From positions 1,860,001-1,924,000 of the forward strand of contig CP059070.1 in the NCBI GenBank assembly GCA_017798125.1: a stretch of 64,000 nt of DNA, given 5' to 3'. A program made the position numbers and the translations under genes. The stretch's first letter is position 1. The number at the start of each line of letters is the position of its first letter. Below the pieces are notes generated by a model. That model did not search any database. It saw only the letters and a list, made by a program, of their open reading frames with translations, and was not told the DNA's origin. This stretch comes from Cryomorphaceae bacterium (GTDB lineage: Bacteria; Bacteroidota; Bacteroidia; Flavobacteriales; ECT2AJA-044). This document shows positions 42,805 to 52,479 of the stretch, one piece after another.

Positions 42805-45570
42805 ATGAAACGACTAATTCTCCTAGGAGGTGTCTTCATGACATCTCTTCTCACGGTTACGGGTCAAATTCTAAACATTGATCCTGCCTTTCCTACTCAG
42901 AACGATACGGTAACTATTGTCTACGACGCCAGCGAAGGAAATGGCGCGCTGGTCGGAGTGGTTCCCATTTACGCTCATGCGGGTTTGATTACGAATGCTT
43001 CTACGTCTCCGACGGACTGGCAGAACGTTCAAGGTAATTGGGGTACTGCGGACCCCAACACATTGATGACCCCCCTGGGCAATAATCTGCACGAGATCAG
43101 CTATCACATTCCTACCTACTACGGATTTTCACCCGGGACGGTAGTTCAGCAATTGGCCTTTGTCTTCCGCGACCAAGCGGGTAATGCCGTTGGCCGCGCC
43201 AGTGATGGATCGGATATCTACTACGATATTTACCCGGCCAATGCAGGCTTCTTGGCGAAGTTCTTTACTCCTGAATCTGTACAGACTCTTGGCCAAGGTC
43301 AGACTATAGATTTCGTTGCCAAATCCAACGAAAGTGCAACGCTGACCATATTCGACAATGGAGTTCAAGTGGCTCAAGTCACCGGTGCACAGGAAATCAA
43401 TCATACACAAACCGTAAGTGGTTCGGGCCAGCACATGGTAGAGTTGGTCGCAGATAACGGGACAAGCACCGTAACGGACACGGTCTATTACGTAGCGAAT
43501 CCTGCCGTTCAGATCATCCCTGCTCCAGCGGGTATTGTCGACGGGATCAACTACGTCAATGACTCCACCGTCATTCTGCAATTGCACGCTCCATTCAAAA
43601 ACAATATTTACGTCATCGGAGATTTCAACGGCTGGTTGCCCGATTCTCTTTTCTACATGCACAAAGACCCAAGTGGTCAGAAGTGGTGGATTCAAATAGA
43701 CGGCTTAACGCCTGGCCAGGAATACGGCTTCCAGTATCTCATTGACGGAAACCTGCGCATTGCGGATCCTTATTCAGAGGTGGTTTTGGATCCGTTCAAC
43801 GACCCTTGGATCCCTTCAAGTGTCTATCCTAACCTTCACCCTTATCCAACAGGTTTGACGACGGGTATCGCGACCTTGATGTTCCCTGGAAAGACGCCTT
43901 ATTCTTGGCAGAATACGAGCTATTCCAAACCGGATCAAACGGAACTCAACATATACGAACTGCTGATTCGCGACTTCGCCGATGAGCACAGCTATCAAGT
44001 CCTGATTGATACTCTTGATTACATTCAAAATCTGGGAATTAATGCTATTGAGTTGATGCCCAATAGTGAGTTCGAAGGGAACGAGAGCTGGGGATATAAC
44101 CCGAGTTTCCACATGGCCCTAGACAAGTACTACGGTACCATCGACGCGTACAAGGCCTTTATTGACAGTTGCCACGGTCGAGGGATTGCGGTCATCATGG
44201 ACTTTGTATTCAACCACAGTTTTGGACAGAGTCCACTGGCTCAAATGTATTGGGACGAAGCCGGGAACAAACCTGCAAGCAACAACCCTTGGTACAACAC
44301 GGATTGTCCGCATCCACCCAATTGTTGGGGTAATGATTTTGACCATACGGCTCAGGCCACGCAGGACTTTATTGACCGCGTAAATACATACTGGTTCGAG
44401 GAATTCAAGATTGATGGAGTACGGTATGACTTCACCAAAGGGTTCACCAATACCGGTGATGTGAGCTATGACAATACACGCATTCAACTGCTGAAGCGAA
44501 TGGCCGACACCGTCTGGGCGGTAAACCCAGAGGCCTATATCATTCTAGAGCACTGGGCGGACAACAACGAGGAATCTCAATTGAGCGACTACGGCATGAT
44601 GCTTTGGGGACAAGCGACCCATCAGTATCAAGAAGCGGCTATGGGTTGGGTGAGTTCCAGCAATTTCAACGGTGCAGTCTATCAGTTCCGAGGTTGGAAT
44701 GATGCACACTTGGTGACCTTCCCAGAATCGCATGATGAAGAGCGTATCATGTTCAAGAACCTCACCTTCGGGAATTCTAATAACGTGGACCACGATGTTA
44801 AAGATCTCAATACAGCACTGGGAAGAACGACCTTGACGCACATTTTTGGTTTGGCGCATCCGGGCCCGAAAATGATGTGGATGTTTGGCGAGCTCGGATA
44901 CGATATCAGTATTGACGACCCCTGCCGCGTGTGCAACAAGCCAATTCTATGGCAGTACTACGATGAGCCGGCACGCAAAGCGGTATACAACAACATTGCC
45001 GCCTTACTCAAGCTCCGCAATGAGCAGTCTATCATGCACACCACCGATTTCGGCTACAACTTTAATGGAGCTGTGAAAAAGCTCCACCTGAACGGCCCAT
45101 CGATCAATGGAGTGCTTTTGGGGAACTTTGCGGTAACCGCGTCCACGACCAACCCGCAATTCCAACATGCCGGAACTTGGTACGAGTACTTCACGGGTGA
45201 TAGCATCGTGGTAAGCGATCCAACCGCGGATGTGAATTTGGCTCCTGGTCAGTACGTGTTGTACTTTGACCAGCCGATCGAGTCGCCAACCATCGGGCTA
45301 GAAGAGGAGCTCAGCAGCACGGATGCCCGCTTGACGGTGTTCCCGAATCCTGCCGTAGGCAGCATCTTCATTCATTCGGACGGAACGGAAGAGGAGTTGC
45401 GCTTGGAGTGGTTGGATATGCAGGGAAGAGTTTTGAGTGCCTCACGGCACGATGCTTCATCCGGTCGGACGGGTCCGGTCTCCACGGAGGCACTTCCGAA
45501 CGGTCTATACATGCTCCGCATTGCCGGTGACCACACCTACGAAACCCATAAAATTTTGGTTCAGCACTAA
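42805..45570 (+). CDS. GH13 alpha-amylase-family enzyme exported by T9SS
   Basis: 921 residues. Signal peptide about 1-21. Beta-sandwich domains follow: one at about 22-135, and a CBM48/E-set-type domain at about 245-350 (YVIGDFNGWLPD, DPYSEVVLDP). The (beta/alpha)8 domain spans about 380-740: nucleophile Asp542 in GVRYDFTKG, acid/base Glu582 in IILEHW and Asp644 in ESHDEER. The C-terminal 75 residues are a T9SS type A sorting domain (TVFPNPAVGSIFIH, LPNGLYMLRI). It would degrade alpha-glucans such as starch or glycogen at the cell surface. Strong terminator downstream. A mini-hairpin copy lies at 45437-45454 in the sorting-domain region. Confidence 0.93.
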   Translation: MKRLILLGGVFMTSLLTVTGQILNIDPAFPTQNDTVTIVYDASEGNGALVGVVPIYAHAGLITNASTSPTDWQNVQGNWGTADPNTLMTPLGNNLHEISYHIPTYYGFSPGTVVQQLAFVFRDQAGNAVGRASDGSDIYYDIYPANAGFLAKFFTPESVQTLGQGQTIDFVAKSNESATLTIFDNGVQVAQVTGAQEINHTQTVSGSGQHMVELVADNGTSTVTDTVYYVANPAVQIIPAPAGIVDGINYVNDSTVILQLHAPFKNNIYVIGDFNGWLPDSLFYMHKDPSGQKWWIQIDGLTPGQEYGFQYLIDGNLRIADPYSEVVLDPFNDPWIPSSVYPNLHPYPTGLTTGIATLMFPGKTPYSWQNTSYSKPDQTELNIYELLIRDFADEHSYQVLIDTLDYIQNLGINAIELMPNSEFEGNESWGYNPSFHMALDKYYGTIDAYKAFIDSCHGRGIAVIMDFVFNHSFGQSPLAQMYWDEAGNKPASNNPWYNTDCPHPPNCWGNDFDHTAQATQDFIDRVNTYWFEEFKIDGVRYDFTKGFTNTGDVSYDNTRIQLLKRMADTVWAVNPEAYIILEHWADNNEESQLSDYGMMLWGQATHQYQEAAMGWVSSSNFNGAVYQFRGWNDAHLVTFPESHDEERIMFKNLTFGNSNNVDHDVKDLNTALGRTTLTHIFGLAHPGPKMMWMFGELGYDISIDDPCRVCNKPILWQYYDEPARKAVYNNIAALLKLRNEQSIMHTTDFGYNFNGAVKKLHLNGPSINGVLLGNFAVTASTTNPQFQHAGTWYEYFTGDSIVVSDPTADVNLAPGQYVLYFDQPIESPTIGLEEELSSTDARLTVFPNPAVGSIFIHSDGTEEELRLEWLDMQGRVLSASRHDASSGRTGPVSTEALPNGLYMLRIAGDHTYETHKILVQH
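45350..45362 (-). repeat. Mini-hairpin variant followed by GATT
   Basis: On the minus strand CTGCC-TAC-GGCAG then GATTC. Same core as the copy at 36992-37004. In the amylase gene, opposite strand. Confidence 0.45.
45437..45454 (+). repeat. Mini-hairpin copy (GTGCC stem, TCAC loop, GATG)
   Basis: GTGCC-TCAC-GGCAC-GATG followed by CTTC as at 3068. In the amylase sorting-domain region. Confidence 0.75.
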
Positions 45571-45574
45571 GGAG

Positions 45575-45601
45575 AAGCCCCGATTCGTCGGGGCTTTTTT
45601 T
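45575..45601 (+). terminator. Rho-independent terminator of the amylase gene
   Basis: Nine-base stem AAGCCCCGA / TCGGGGCTT with a TTCG tetraloop, followed by a T run. Five bases after the stop. Confidence 0.92.
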
Positions 45602-45626
45602 ATTTTAGCGTCAAACAACCCAACTC

Positions 45627-46142
45627 ATGAAGAAAGTATTGGTACTCGCAGCGATCCTTTTGGGATCCATGGTTTATGCTCAAAGCAACGCTTACGGGGA
45701 TGATCGTCCCGCGATTGATCGCTTGTTCGAGTTCTACGAAGGAAAGGACAGCGTTTTAGTGAAGAATGAAAAAGGTCAGTTCTGGGTAGAGCTCCACCGT
45801 CAGTATAACCGCGAAGGGCAGCCCCTGTCCATGACGGCGGATTTGGAATCCGAGAATATCCCAGCACTTGCGGAGCTGGTGGTTGACTTGTACCACAAGC
45901 GTATTTCCGAAGGCTTTGAAGCCGAAATGAACCACCCGTACACCGAGAAGATGCTCGAGCGCGAAATGATGGACGGCTGGATCACCGAAATTACCTTCAA
46001 TCGAGGATCCGAACATTATGTGGTCAAAGGGCAGCGCGACTGGAATGAGCCCTCTACCATGATGTCGATCTACGAGATCCACATCACCTTTATCGACTGG
46101 GATCGTCGCAGCGGTGAACGCGTCACCGAGTTTGATTTCTGA
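45627..46142 (+). CDS. Small secreted protein, function unknown
   Basis: 171 residues with a signal peptide (about 1-19, MVYAQ). The mature part is mixed alpha/beta and acidic, with no cysteines and no known motif; a TEKMLEREMMDGWITEITF stretch and the C-terminal strands HITFIDWDRR are its clearest features. A TATTTTAG box lies 18 bases upstream, just past the amylase terminator. The GT2 gene follows after 14 bases with a TTG start. Confidence 0.65.
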   Translation: MKKVLVLAAILLGSMVYAQSNAYGDDRPAIDRLFEFYEGKDSVLVKNEKGQFWVELHRQYNREGQPLSMTADLESENIPALAELVVDLYHKRISEGFEAEMNHPYTEKMLEREMMDGWITEITFNRGSEHYVVKGQRDWNEPSTMMSIYEIHITFIDWDRRSGERVTEFDF

Positions 46143-46156
46143 TAGGGAATCTTCTC

Positions 46157-47083
46157 TTGCCTCAGTATTCCGTTGTCATACCCGTTTACAATAGCCTGAA
46201 TAGTTTAGGTGATTTGACGGATCGCCTTACAGCGGTCTTTAGCGGTCTTGACGCGTCCTTTGAGTTGGTCTACGTCGATGATTGCAGTCCAAACCCTAAG
46301 ACTTGGCCTAAGCTCCTAGAATTAAGTGCTCAGCCCAATGTCCGTGCTATTCGCCTGACACGCAATTTTGGACAACAGGCTGCAACTATTTGTGGCCTGG
46401 AGCACGCTCTTGGTGACTGGGTCATTACCATGGATGACGACGGTCAGCACGCACCAGAGGACATCCCGAAGTTGATTCAAGAGCGCAATCACGATGTGGT
46501 GATTGGCCAACTTCAGGAAAAAAAACATACCCTGAGCAAAAGATTCTTCAGTTGGGTGAAGGCTCGATTTGATCGAATTATTCTGGATAAGCCAAAAGGG
46601 CTTCGCCTTTCTGCGTTCCGGCTGATTCGTAGAGAAACCGTGGAGAATATGCTTCAATTGGTTCGAACTCCGTACCCGTTTCTACCGGCCATGATGTTTT
46701 ACGTCACTAAGGATATTGTCGGGGTTCCCGTGGGTCACTTTGACCGTTCCGAGGGAAAGACAGGGTATACGCTCCGGAGCATGTTCCGGTTGTTCAAGAA
46801 CTTGCTTATCAACAACTCAAGCCTGCTCTTAAGGTATATCGGTAACCTAGGTATCACCATAGCACTCTTTAGCTTTGTGCTTGGGATTTACTTCATCTAT
46901 AAAAAGCTATTCTTTGACATCGAGACTGTGGGATGGACCTCGGTCATTGTCAGCGTTCTCTTTATCGGAGGGCTTGTGTTGTTTACTTTGGGCGTTCTCG
47001 GCGAGTACCTCATTCGCATTATTAACACCGTTGAACGGCGTCCCTTGTATATCGTGCGCGAAGAAGTTGGCAAAAACGCCTAG
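46157..47083 (+). CDS. GtrB/Dpm1-like polyprenyl-phosphate glycosyltransferase (GT2)
   Basis: 308 residues, TTG start; no in-frame ATG fits. GT-A domain of family 2: YSVVIPVYNS at the N-terminus and TMDDDGQHAPEDIP with the metal-binding DDD. Two C-terminal membrane segments at about 235-258 and 270-290 follow an amphipathic link. This is the form of GtrB and ArnC, which load a sugar onto undecaprenyl phosphate; such lipid sugars feed GT-C enzymes like those at 26997 and 38824. Convergent with the next gene, two-base gap. Confidence 0.85.
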   Translation: MPQYSVVIPVYNSLNSLGDLTDRLTAVFSGLDASFELVYVDDCSPNPKTWPKLLELSAQPNVRAIRLTRNFGQQAATICGLEHALGDWVITMDDDGQHAPEDIPKLIQERNHDVVIGQLQEKKHTLSKRFFSWVKARFDRIILDKPKGLRLSAFRLIRRETVENMLQLVRTPYPFLPAMMFYVTKDIVGVPVGHFDRSEGKTGYTLRSMFRLFKNLLINNSSLLLRYIGNLGITIALFSFVLGIYFIYKKLFFDIETVGWTSVIVSVLFIGGLVLFTLGVLGEYLIRIINTVERRPLYIVREEVGKNA

Positions 47084-47085
47084 TT

Positions 47086-47451
47086 CTACTTTTTCCCCTT
47101 CATTTTGTCGAGTAATGCGCCTGTAGTCTGTTTGGTGACCTCCTTGTATTTGACAAAATCAGCTTTTCCCAATACCCCTTGAACCTTTTTGTCATTGTCC
47201 CCCAATAGGCTGTTCATTTGATCCATGGTTCCACTGTCGATAATCTTGTCTGCGGCCTTAAAAAAGTCGGTGTGGATATTGGTCAACTTCGTGACTTGCT
47301 CGTCCGACATTTCGATTTTAGCCGCCAGCTGTTCCATCAGCATGTCGGTCTGTTTGGCTGGATCAAGTCCCATGCTTTTCAAACTGGGCATTTGCGCGAA
47401 TAGGGCGGTAGAGGCAAGGGCAAAACTAAGGGTGAGTAGTAATTTTTTCAT
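47086..47451 (-). CDS. Small secreted helical protein, function unknown
   Basis: 121 residues from the ATG at 47451, with signal peptide to about residue 20 (ALFAQ). The mature part is all helical and charged: AKQTDMLMEQLAAKIEMSDEQVTKLTNIH, ending KMKGKK. The spacing resembles periplasmic chaperone-like Spy/CpxP or DUF4168 proteins, but no motif is decisive. Single gene. Confidence 0.6.
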   Translation of the reverse strand: MKKLLLTLSFALASTALFAQMPSLKSMGLDPAKQTDMLMEQLAAKIEMSDEQVTKLTNIHTDFFKAADKIIDSGTMDQMNSLLGDNDKKVQGVLGKADFVKYKEVTKQTTGALLDKMKGKK

Positions 47452-47563
47452 GATCATATTGATTTATACCGGGTAAAATACACATTCGTATCCAGCATGT
47501 CCACTGCTGTTCTTCTTTTTTAGTTACCTTCGGCCGCCAGGAGAAACTTAATTTATTTAGACC

Positions 47564-47878
47564 ATGAAAAAAGTACTTTTCACTCGCGCGTTTACGCTTG
47601 CTGTTTTTGCTCTCGGATTTTTGACCACTTTGACTTTGACTTCTTGCGGCGGTGGCGCTGCTGAGGCCGATGCTGAAGGAGATCAAGTTGAAGAAGTAAT
47701 GGAAGAAGCTGAGGCGGCTACAGAAGACCACGCTGAAGGACATGCTGAAGAGCATGCTGAGGAGCATGGAGAAGAGCACGCAGAAGAGGCCGGTGACGAG
47801 CACCCAGCTGCTGAAGAAGCAGGAGAAGGTGAAGGAGCTGAGGCTGAAGCTGAAGAAGCTAACGAGCACCCGGAGTAA
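47564..47878 (+). CDS. Lipoprotein with a low-complexity His/Glu/Ala-rich tail
   Basis: 104 residues. Signal peptide with lipobox LTSC (Cys at about 28), followed by three Gly. The rest is almost only Glu, Ala, His, Gly and Asp, with repeats of the type HAEEHAEEHGEEH, extremely acidic, with about nine His in regular spacing. The tail may be a metal-binding (zinc, nickel or copper) or buffering extension; it could also be simple-sequence drift. Single gene, no partner visible. Confidence 0.7.
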   Translation: MKKVLFTRAFTLAVFALGFLTTLTLTSCGGGAAEADAEGDQVEEVMEEAEAATEDHAEGHAEEHAEEHGEEHAEEAGDEHPAAEEAGEGEGAEAEAEEANEHPE

Positions 47879-47899
47879 TCTAGGGCTCGACTCGAGTAA

Positions 47900-49234
47900 C
47901 TAGGATTCCCTTTTTCGCCTATAGGTAAAGGTTGTTGCAATCTTTACTTCCTGTTCGTTCATCTCGAACACAGGGTAAGCGAAGAAGGGAATTTTTCCGT
48001 TTGTAGGTCCTGGGTTGAAGACTAAATCTCTCCCTCGTGAAAACTCGATCCGATTCGCTGGATGGTGTCCAAAGTAATAGGTTGAGAGGGCACTGTACTT
48101 GTTTCCTTCACTGATGTCCACGGGCCACCACTGTTCCTCTGCATAGAATTCAGCCCAACAGTGATAGCCATCTACACCACCTTCGTCCCTATTTGAGGGT
48201 ATCGCAGCTCCAATGGCAAAACGCGCAGGTATTCCCGCGGTCCTAGCAAGCGATATAAATAGGGAGTGGAACTCTGTGCAGTTCCCCGATTTGGAGTCGC
48301 AAGCGTAAACGGCATCCCCTGTTCCGTATTTTCCTTGTTTGGCGTATCGAACGTTGTCCACCACGTAGTCGTAGAGCGCTCTGCCTTGGACCAGTTTGCT
48401 TTCTTCCCAGTGGTCTTCCAATACGGAATCGACAATTGCCGCAAACTGTCCTCCGGTCGGAAGGAGTAGGCTGCTATTTAAAAAGGGTGAGAAATCAGTT
48501 TCGCTCGCGGCATATGGTCCTTTTTCTTTGCGCTGAACGTCGTACACGATCGTTACGGTGTCTTCACTTTGATCTGGGCCAAGCGTAAAGTAAAAGGCTC
48601 TGCTATCCGATTCTGAGGCCTCAAGAATTTGCTCCTTCACCGGGCTTGAGATTTGCTCCAAGCTTATGTTTTGATAGGGATCATTATTGGGCAATGGAAT
48701 CCAGAGTTCTGCCTCATCTTCTATAACGGGAAGAACGACCCGATACTCGAACGTGAAGTGGTCTGCCCCTTCAACAACCCCCATGAGCGCAGAGGATGCG
48801 CCTTGAGTAGGAACTCGGCCCCATGTTTTGTCTTCATTTTGTTTCCACGCGTAATAGGGCTTTCCGTTTAGCTTGTGAACGGTGGTTTCGGTGACATCCA
48901 TCTGCTCCGGATTTCCTGAAAGAAAGAAATCAACGTCGTAAACGTCACCATGCTCATCGGCAAGATCGACACAGGCGAAGTACTGGCCTTTACTCAATAC
49001 AGATAAGTACTCGGTATGTACACGAACGAGTCGTAGTGAGAGATCTGTGCTGTCGTTTTTCAGTGCAAAAAAGCCATTATTCTTCTCCGTTTCACGCTTG
49101 ATATGCTGGCGTATTCCACGCTCCACATCAACGACCGTAGCTTTGCGTTGTGGCTTTTCTATTGATTGGGTCGGGGATTTGGGTGTGCAGGCGAAAGCGC
49201 ACGCTAAGAGTAGGGGGATGAAAAATCGGATCAC
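47900..49234 (-). CDS. Transglutaminase-like lipoprotein
   Basis: 444 residues, GTG start. Signal peptide with lipobox ACAFAC at about residue 16. The transglutaminase/protease-like core (about 285-390) has the triad Cys in SGNCTEFHSLF, His in DGYHCWAEFY and Asp in WWPVDIS. N-terminal half is beta-rich. Bacterial members of this superfamily are often peptidases or amide-cleaving enzymes. Outer-membrane or periplasmic location is likely. Single gene. Confidence 0.78.
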   Translation of the reverse strand: MIRFFIPLLLACAFACTPKSPTQSIEKPQRKATVVDVERGIRQHIKRETEKNNGFFALKNDSTDLSLRLVRVHTEYLSVLSKGQYFACVDLADEHGDVYDVDFFLSGNPEQMDVTETTVHKLNGKPYYAWKQNEDKTWGRVPTQGASSALMGVVEGADHFTFEYRVVLPVIEDEAELWIPLPNNDPYQNISLEQISSPVKEQILEASESDSRAFYFTLGPDQSEDTVTIVYDVQRKEKGPYAASETDFSPFLNSSLLLPTGGQFAAIVDSVLEDHWEESKLVQGRALYDYVVDNVRYAKQGKYGTGDAVYACDSKSGNCTEFHSLFISLARTAGIPARFAIGAAIPSNRDEGGVDGYHCWAEFYAEEQWWPVDISEGNKYSALSTYYFGHHPANRIEFSRGRDLVFNPGPTNGKIPFFAYPVFEMNEQEVKIATTFTYRRKRES

Positions 49235-49286
49235 GTTTGTAAGATTCAGTTCCGCAGGAAAAGTACGGAAAGGAACTCAAGCTAAC

Positions 49287-49664
49287 CTATTCCACCAGAC
49301 GCTGAAAAACTTCAACCATTCTGTTCTTGAGTCCTGGTTTACTCAAACAAGCGTTAAATCCCTGCTCCTCAATATATTGCATTTCGTCTGAGTCAAAAGC
49401 GTATGCCGTGAAGGCCACTTTGGGCACGACCCGAGTGCATTCAAGCTCATTGAGTTTATCCAAGATCTCTTTGCCGCTCATTCGCCCACGCCCAAGATTG
49501 AGGTCTAAGAAATAGATGATGGGTAAATCGGCACATTCATTGCCCATCTCCTTGAAATAGGATTCCCCGCTTTCGTATAGGCGAACAGGGTAGAGAGGGG
49601 ACATCAGATGCTTGAATACGGTAGCGTTGATTTCGTTGTCTTCGATGTATACGATGTGCGGCAT
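49287..49664 (-). CDS. Single-domain response regulator
   Basis: 125 residues, one receiver domain and nothing else. Acid pocket Glu8-Asp9 in IYIEDNE-type strand, phospho-acceptor Asp54 in YFLDLNLG, Thr86 in VAFTAYAF and Lys109 in CLSKPG. It has no output domain, so it probably works by protein contact or in a phosphorelay. Its start overlaps the kinase stop by one base (TAATG type), so it is the kinase's partner. Confidence 0.88.
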   Translation of the reverse strand: MPHIVYIEDNEINATVFKHLMSPLYPVRLYESGESYFKEMGNECADLPIIYFLDLNLGRGRMSGKEILDKLNELECTRVVPKVAFTAYAFDSDEMQYIEEQGFNACLSKPGLKNRMVEVFQRLVE

Positions 49665-50950
49665 TAAGAGTTGCTTGCTTTTAGCGTAGGAAAGAGCATG
49701 GTGAAACTCGTTCCTTGATTTTTACGGGAGTGGAACTCCAGTTTCCCAAACATGAGTTCCGTGATCTTCTTGGTGATGGTCAGTCCGAGGCCAACACCTT
49801 CATACCGGCCATTACTTTCCACAATTTCACGGGCGAAGGGCTCGTAGATCTCATCCTTAAAAGAATCGGATATACCCACACCTGAATCGCAAACCGAGAT
49901 GGATAGCTCTCGCGTATTGTCGTGGAATTGAACCACAGTATACACATGACCTTTGGTCGTGAATTTTAGAGCATTTGAATACAAGTTTCCCAATGATTCT
50001 TCGAAGAGCTCCTCATTTCCAGCGATTCGCACCGGGTTAGGTGGGAGTTTGATGAAGTACAGCAAGCCTTTCTTTTTGGCCTTCCGCTCAAAACGTAAGT
50101 AAACGCGCTCAACTATAGGAATCGGATCAAACTCAACCGCCTGGTACTCCTCCTCAAGGGCATCAATTTTGGCGATTCGCATTAAGGATTCTAGGGATTG
50201 CGTAAGTCTTTCGATGCTCTTGCCCTGGACCTGAATCATATCTTCGACATATCCGGCGCTCGGATTCTCTGCTATAGCTTGACTGGTCCCAACGATACCG
50301 TTCAACGGTGTTCTTATTTCATGCGATAGATTCATCAAGAATTCCGATTTCGCCTTGCTGGCGCGCTCTGCTCGATTCTTAGCCGATTGAAGGTCGTATA
50401 CTAAAGAGTTATTAAGCCTCACCTGAGTTAGGCTGGTTCCTGCGATAATGGCCAAGGTGGTGAAGAGGTTGATGAGTTGTCCATAAGGACTGAAATCCGC
50501 CTTGGGCAAGGAAAGAATATTGTAGTTCGTGTATAGGATCGTGGTTCCTATAAAGAAGGAGAGCATCACGAAGAACCATCGTTTGCTTCGGTCCGATGGT
50601 GAAGCGTAAATGGCCAATGCGTAAGCCATAGCTCCCGCTAGAAGCATAATGGAGCCGTCTTTGGGCATCATGGCCGATGTGCCGATAAGAATGACAAGAT
50701 TGAACCAAAAGGCTAGGAAGAATTTCCCAGTTCGCACATGCCCCTTGAGAAAGAGTAGAAAGATGACGATGTATCCAAGAACTTCTAGGCATACGAGGGA
50801 GAGAAGGAGGTAGGCTTCATAGAAATAGCAGAGCGGAATCCAAGTGGCTGAGAAAAAGACCATCATGGCCGCAATTCTCTGTCCGAGTTTGTTGCTACTT
50901 TCTTCTACTAGGGTAATATTCTGAAGCCTCTTCACCATCATTTCTTTCAT
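49664..50950 (-). CDS. Membrane sensor histidine kinase
   Basis: 428 residues. About six membrane segments in residues 20-185 with no obvious extracellular domain. HisKA with phospho-accepting His in [12 protein letters not shown] (about 210-221), then HATPase motifs: N box [14 protein letters not shown]1 DSGVGIS and G2 GVGLGLTI. The receiver is encoded separately downstream, giving a split hybrid-like pair. Signal unknown. Confidence 0.9.
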   Translation of the reverse strand: MKEMMVKRLQNITLVEESSNKLGQRIAAMMVFFSATWIPLCYFYEAYLLLSLVCLEVLGYIVIFLLFLKGHVRTGKFFLAFWFNLVILIGTSAMMPKDGSIMLLAGAMAYALAIYASPSDRSKRWFFVMLSFFIGTTILYTNYNILSLPKADFSPYGQLINLFTTLAIIAGTSLTQVRLNNSLVYDLQSAKNRAERASKAKSEFLMNLSHEIRTPLNGIVGTSQAIAENPSAGYVEDMIQVQGKSIERLTQSLESLMRIAKIDALEEEYQAVEFDPIPIVERVYLRFERKAKKKGLLYFIKLPPNPVRIAGNEELFEESLGNLYSNALKFTTKGHVYTVVQFHDNTRELSISVCDSGVGISDSFKDEIYEPFAREIVESNGRYEGVGLGLTITKKITELMFGKLEFHSRKNQGTSFTMLFPTLKASNS

Positions 50951-51095
50951 TTTGATGTGAAAGCTTCAAAGTTGATTCCAAAATCATGGATTTGCGTGAA
51001 CCCCTTGATATAAGGGCAATAGGTGAGAGTCGGCTAGAATCAAAAGACTCTATAAATGAGAATAATTCTAATAAAGAGACAAATTCTCTAATAGG

Positions 51096-52478
51096 TCACT
51101 TTCCGATGCAAAACTTACTGAAGATGTTCCCCAACAAGTCGTCGGTTGTGATTTCTCCGGTGATTTCTCCTAGGTGAAAGAGTGCTTGGCGGATATCCTG
51201 CGCCATGAGGTCTCCGCTGAGTCCTTGATGCATGGCGCCTTCGGCGCGATGAATACTCTCCAAGGCGCTGACTAGTGCTCGATGATGACGACGGTTGGTC
51301 ACCACTGTATCTCCCGAGCTCAAGGCACCCGTATTGACCAGACCAATAAGGTGGTCTTGAAGCTCATCGATTCCAGTTCTATTCAAAGCGCTGATGGGAA
51401 AGAAGTGAGGTCTGTTTTCGAATTCCTCTTTGAGCGCTTGTTCATTGGCAAGGTCTACCTTATTGCCTAAAACGAGCAACTCTTTGTCTCCAATGCGCTC
51501 TTTTATAGTGTCTAGTTCCTGATGTACTTCTCCGTGTTCACGGGCCGCGTCAAATAGGTAGATGACAGCTCTAGCTTGATCTATTTTTTCAAACGTTCTC
51601 TTGATACCAATGGACTCAACAACATCCTTGGTCTCACGAATCCCTGCGGTGTCAATGAATCGGAACGAAATCCCACCCAGCACGATTTCGTCCTCTATCG
51701 TGTCTCGCGTTGTTCCGGCAACCTCACTGACAATAGCGCGTTCCTCATTCAACAAAGCGTTGAGCAAAGTAGATTTACCCGCATTGGGCGCCCCGGCGAT
51801 AGCAATCGGAATCCCGTTTTTAATCACATTCCCCAGAGCGAAAGAGTCGATCAGCTTGACGAGCACGGATTTGATTCGCTCAATCAATTCCTGTAGCTGC
51901 TCGCGATTGGCAAACTCTACTTCTTCTTCTGCGAAGTCCAATTCGAGCTCAATCATGCTGGCGAAGTGAATCAGCTCCTCACGGAGCGATGCGAGCTCAG
52001 AGCTAAAGCCACCCCTCATTTGCTGCATGGCCACTTGATGTGCTGCTGCACTCTCTGAAGAAATCAAGTCCGACACAGCTTCGGCCTGACTAAGGTCCAT
52101 CTTTCCGTTGCGAAAGGCGCGGAGCGTGAACTCTCCTGGATCCGCCATTCGAGCACCTCGGTCGAGAAAAAGGTCAATGAGCCTCCCTTGGATATAGGTG
52201 GATCCGTGACAAGAAACCTCTATAACATCTTCACCCGTGTAGCTCTTTGGGCCTCGGAAAACACCGACCATGACTTCATCGATGATTTCTTCACCATCGC
52301 GAATCTTGCCGAATACCATGCTGTACCCTGGAGCGTCGCTGAGGTCTTTCATCGGCCCGTGAGGGCCAAATACTGAAGAAGTCAATTCAATAACATCCTT
52401 TCCGGATAAGCGAATCAGCGCGATAGCGCCCATGCCAGGGGGAGAGGAGAGGGCTACAATGGGTTCGAGGATTTCCAA
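51096..52478 (-). CDS. mnmE: tRNA modification GTPase MnmE
   Basis: About 460 residues from a TTG at 52478, which gives MEILEPIVALSSPPG, the usual family N-terminus; an ATG at 52526 would add 16 residues and overlap the upstream gene by 47 bases. MnmE with MnmG places the cmnm5 group on wobble uridine 34. The folate-binding N-domain (about 1-118) and helical domain are present, then the G domain with G1 GAPNAGKS, switch GTTRDTIED and NKVD, and the C-terminal CIGK with its catalytic Cys. Three mini-hairpin copies lie in this gene (51235, 51974, 52350). Confidence 0.95.
   Translation of the reverse strand: MEILEPIVALSSPPGMGAIALIRLSGKDVIELTSSVFGPHGPMKDLSDAPGYSMVFGKIRDGEEIIDEVMVGVFRGPKSYTGEDVIEVSCHGSTYIQGRLIDLFLDRGARMADPGEFTLRAFRNGKMDLSQAEAVSDLISSESAAAHQVAMQQMRGGFSSELASLREELIHFASMIELELDFAEEEVEFANREQLQELIERIKSVLVKLIDSFALGNVIKNGIPIAIAGAPNAGKSTLLNALLNEERAIVSEVAGTTRDTIEDEIVLGGISFRFIDTAGIRETKDVVESIGIKRTFEKIDQARAVIYLFDAAREHGEVHQELDTIKERIGDKELLVLGNKVDLANEQALKEEFENRPHFFPISALNRTGIDELQDHLIGLVNTGALSSGDTVVTNRRHHRALVSALESIHRAEGAMHQGLSGDLMAQDIRQALFHLGEITGEITTDDLLGNIFSKFCIGK
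51235..51251 (+). repeat. Mini-hairpin copy (GCGCC stem, TTC loop, GATG)
   Basis: GCGCC-TTC-GGCGC-GATG. Antisense within mnmE. Confidence 0.72.
51974..51991 (+). repeat. Mini-hairpin copy (GCTCC stem, TCAC loop, GATG)
   Basis: GCTCC-TCAC-GGAGC-GATG. The stem has a T-A pair where others have G-C, a compensatory change. Antisense within mnmE. Confidence 0.7.
52350..52367 (-). repeat. Mini-hairpin copy (GGCCC stem, TCAC loop, GATG)
   Basis: On the minus strand GGCCC-TCAC-GGGCC-GATG. Sense strand of mnmE. Confidence 0.75.
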
Positions 52479-52479
52479 A

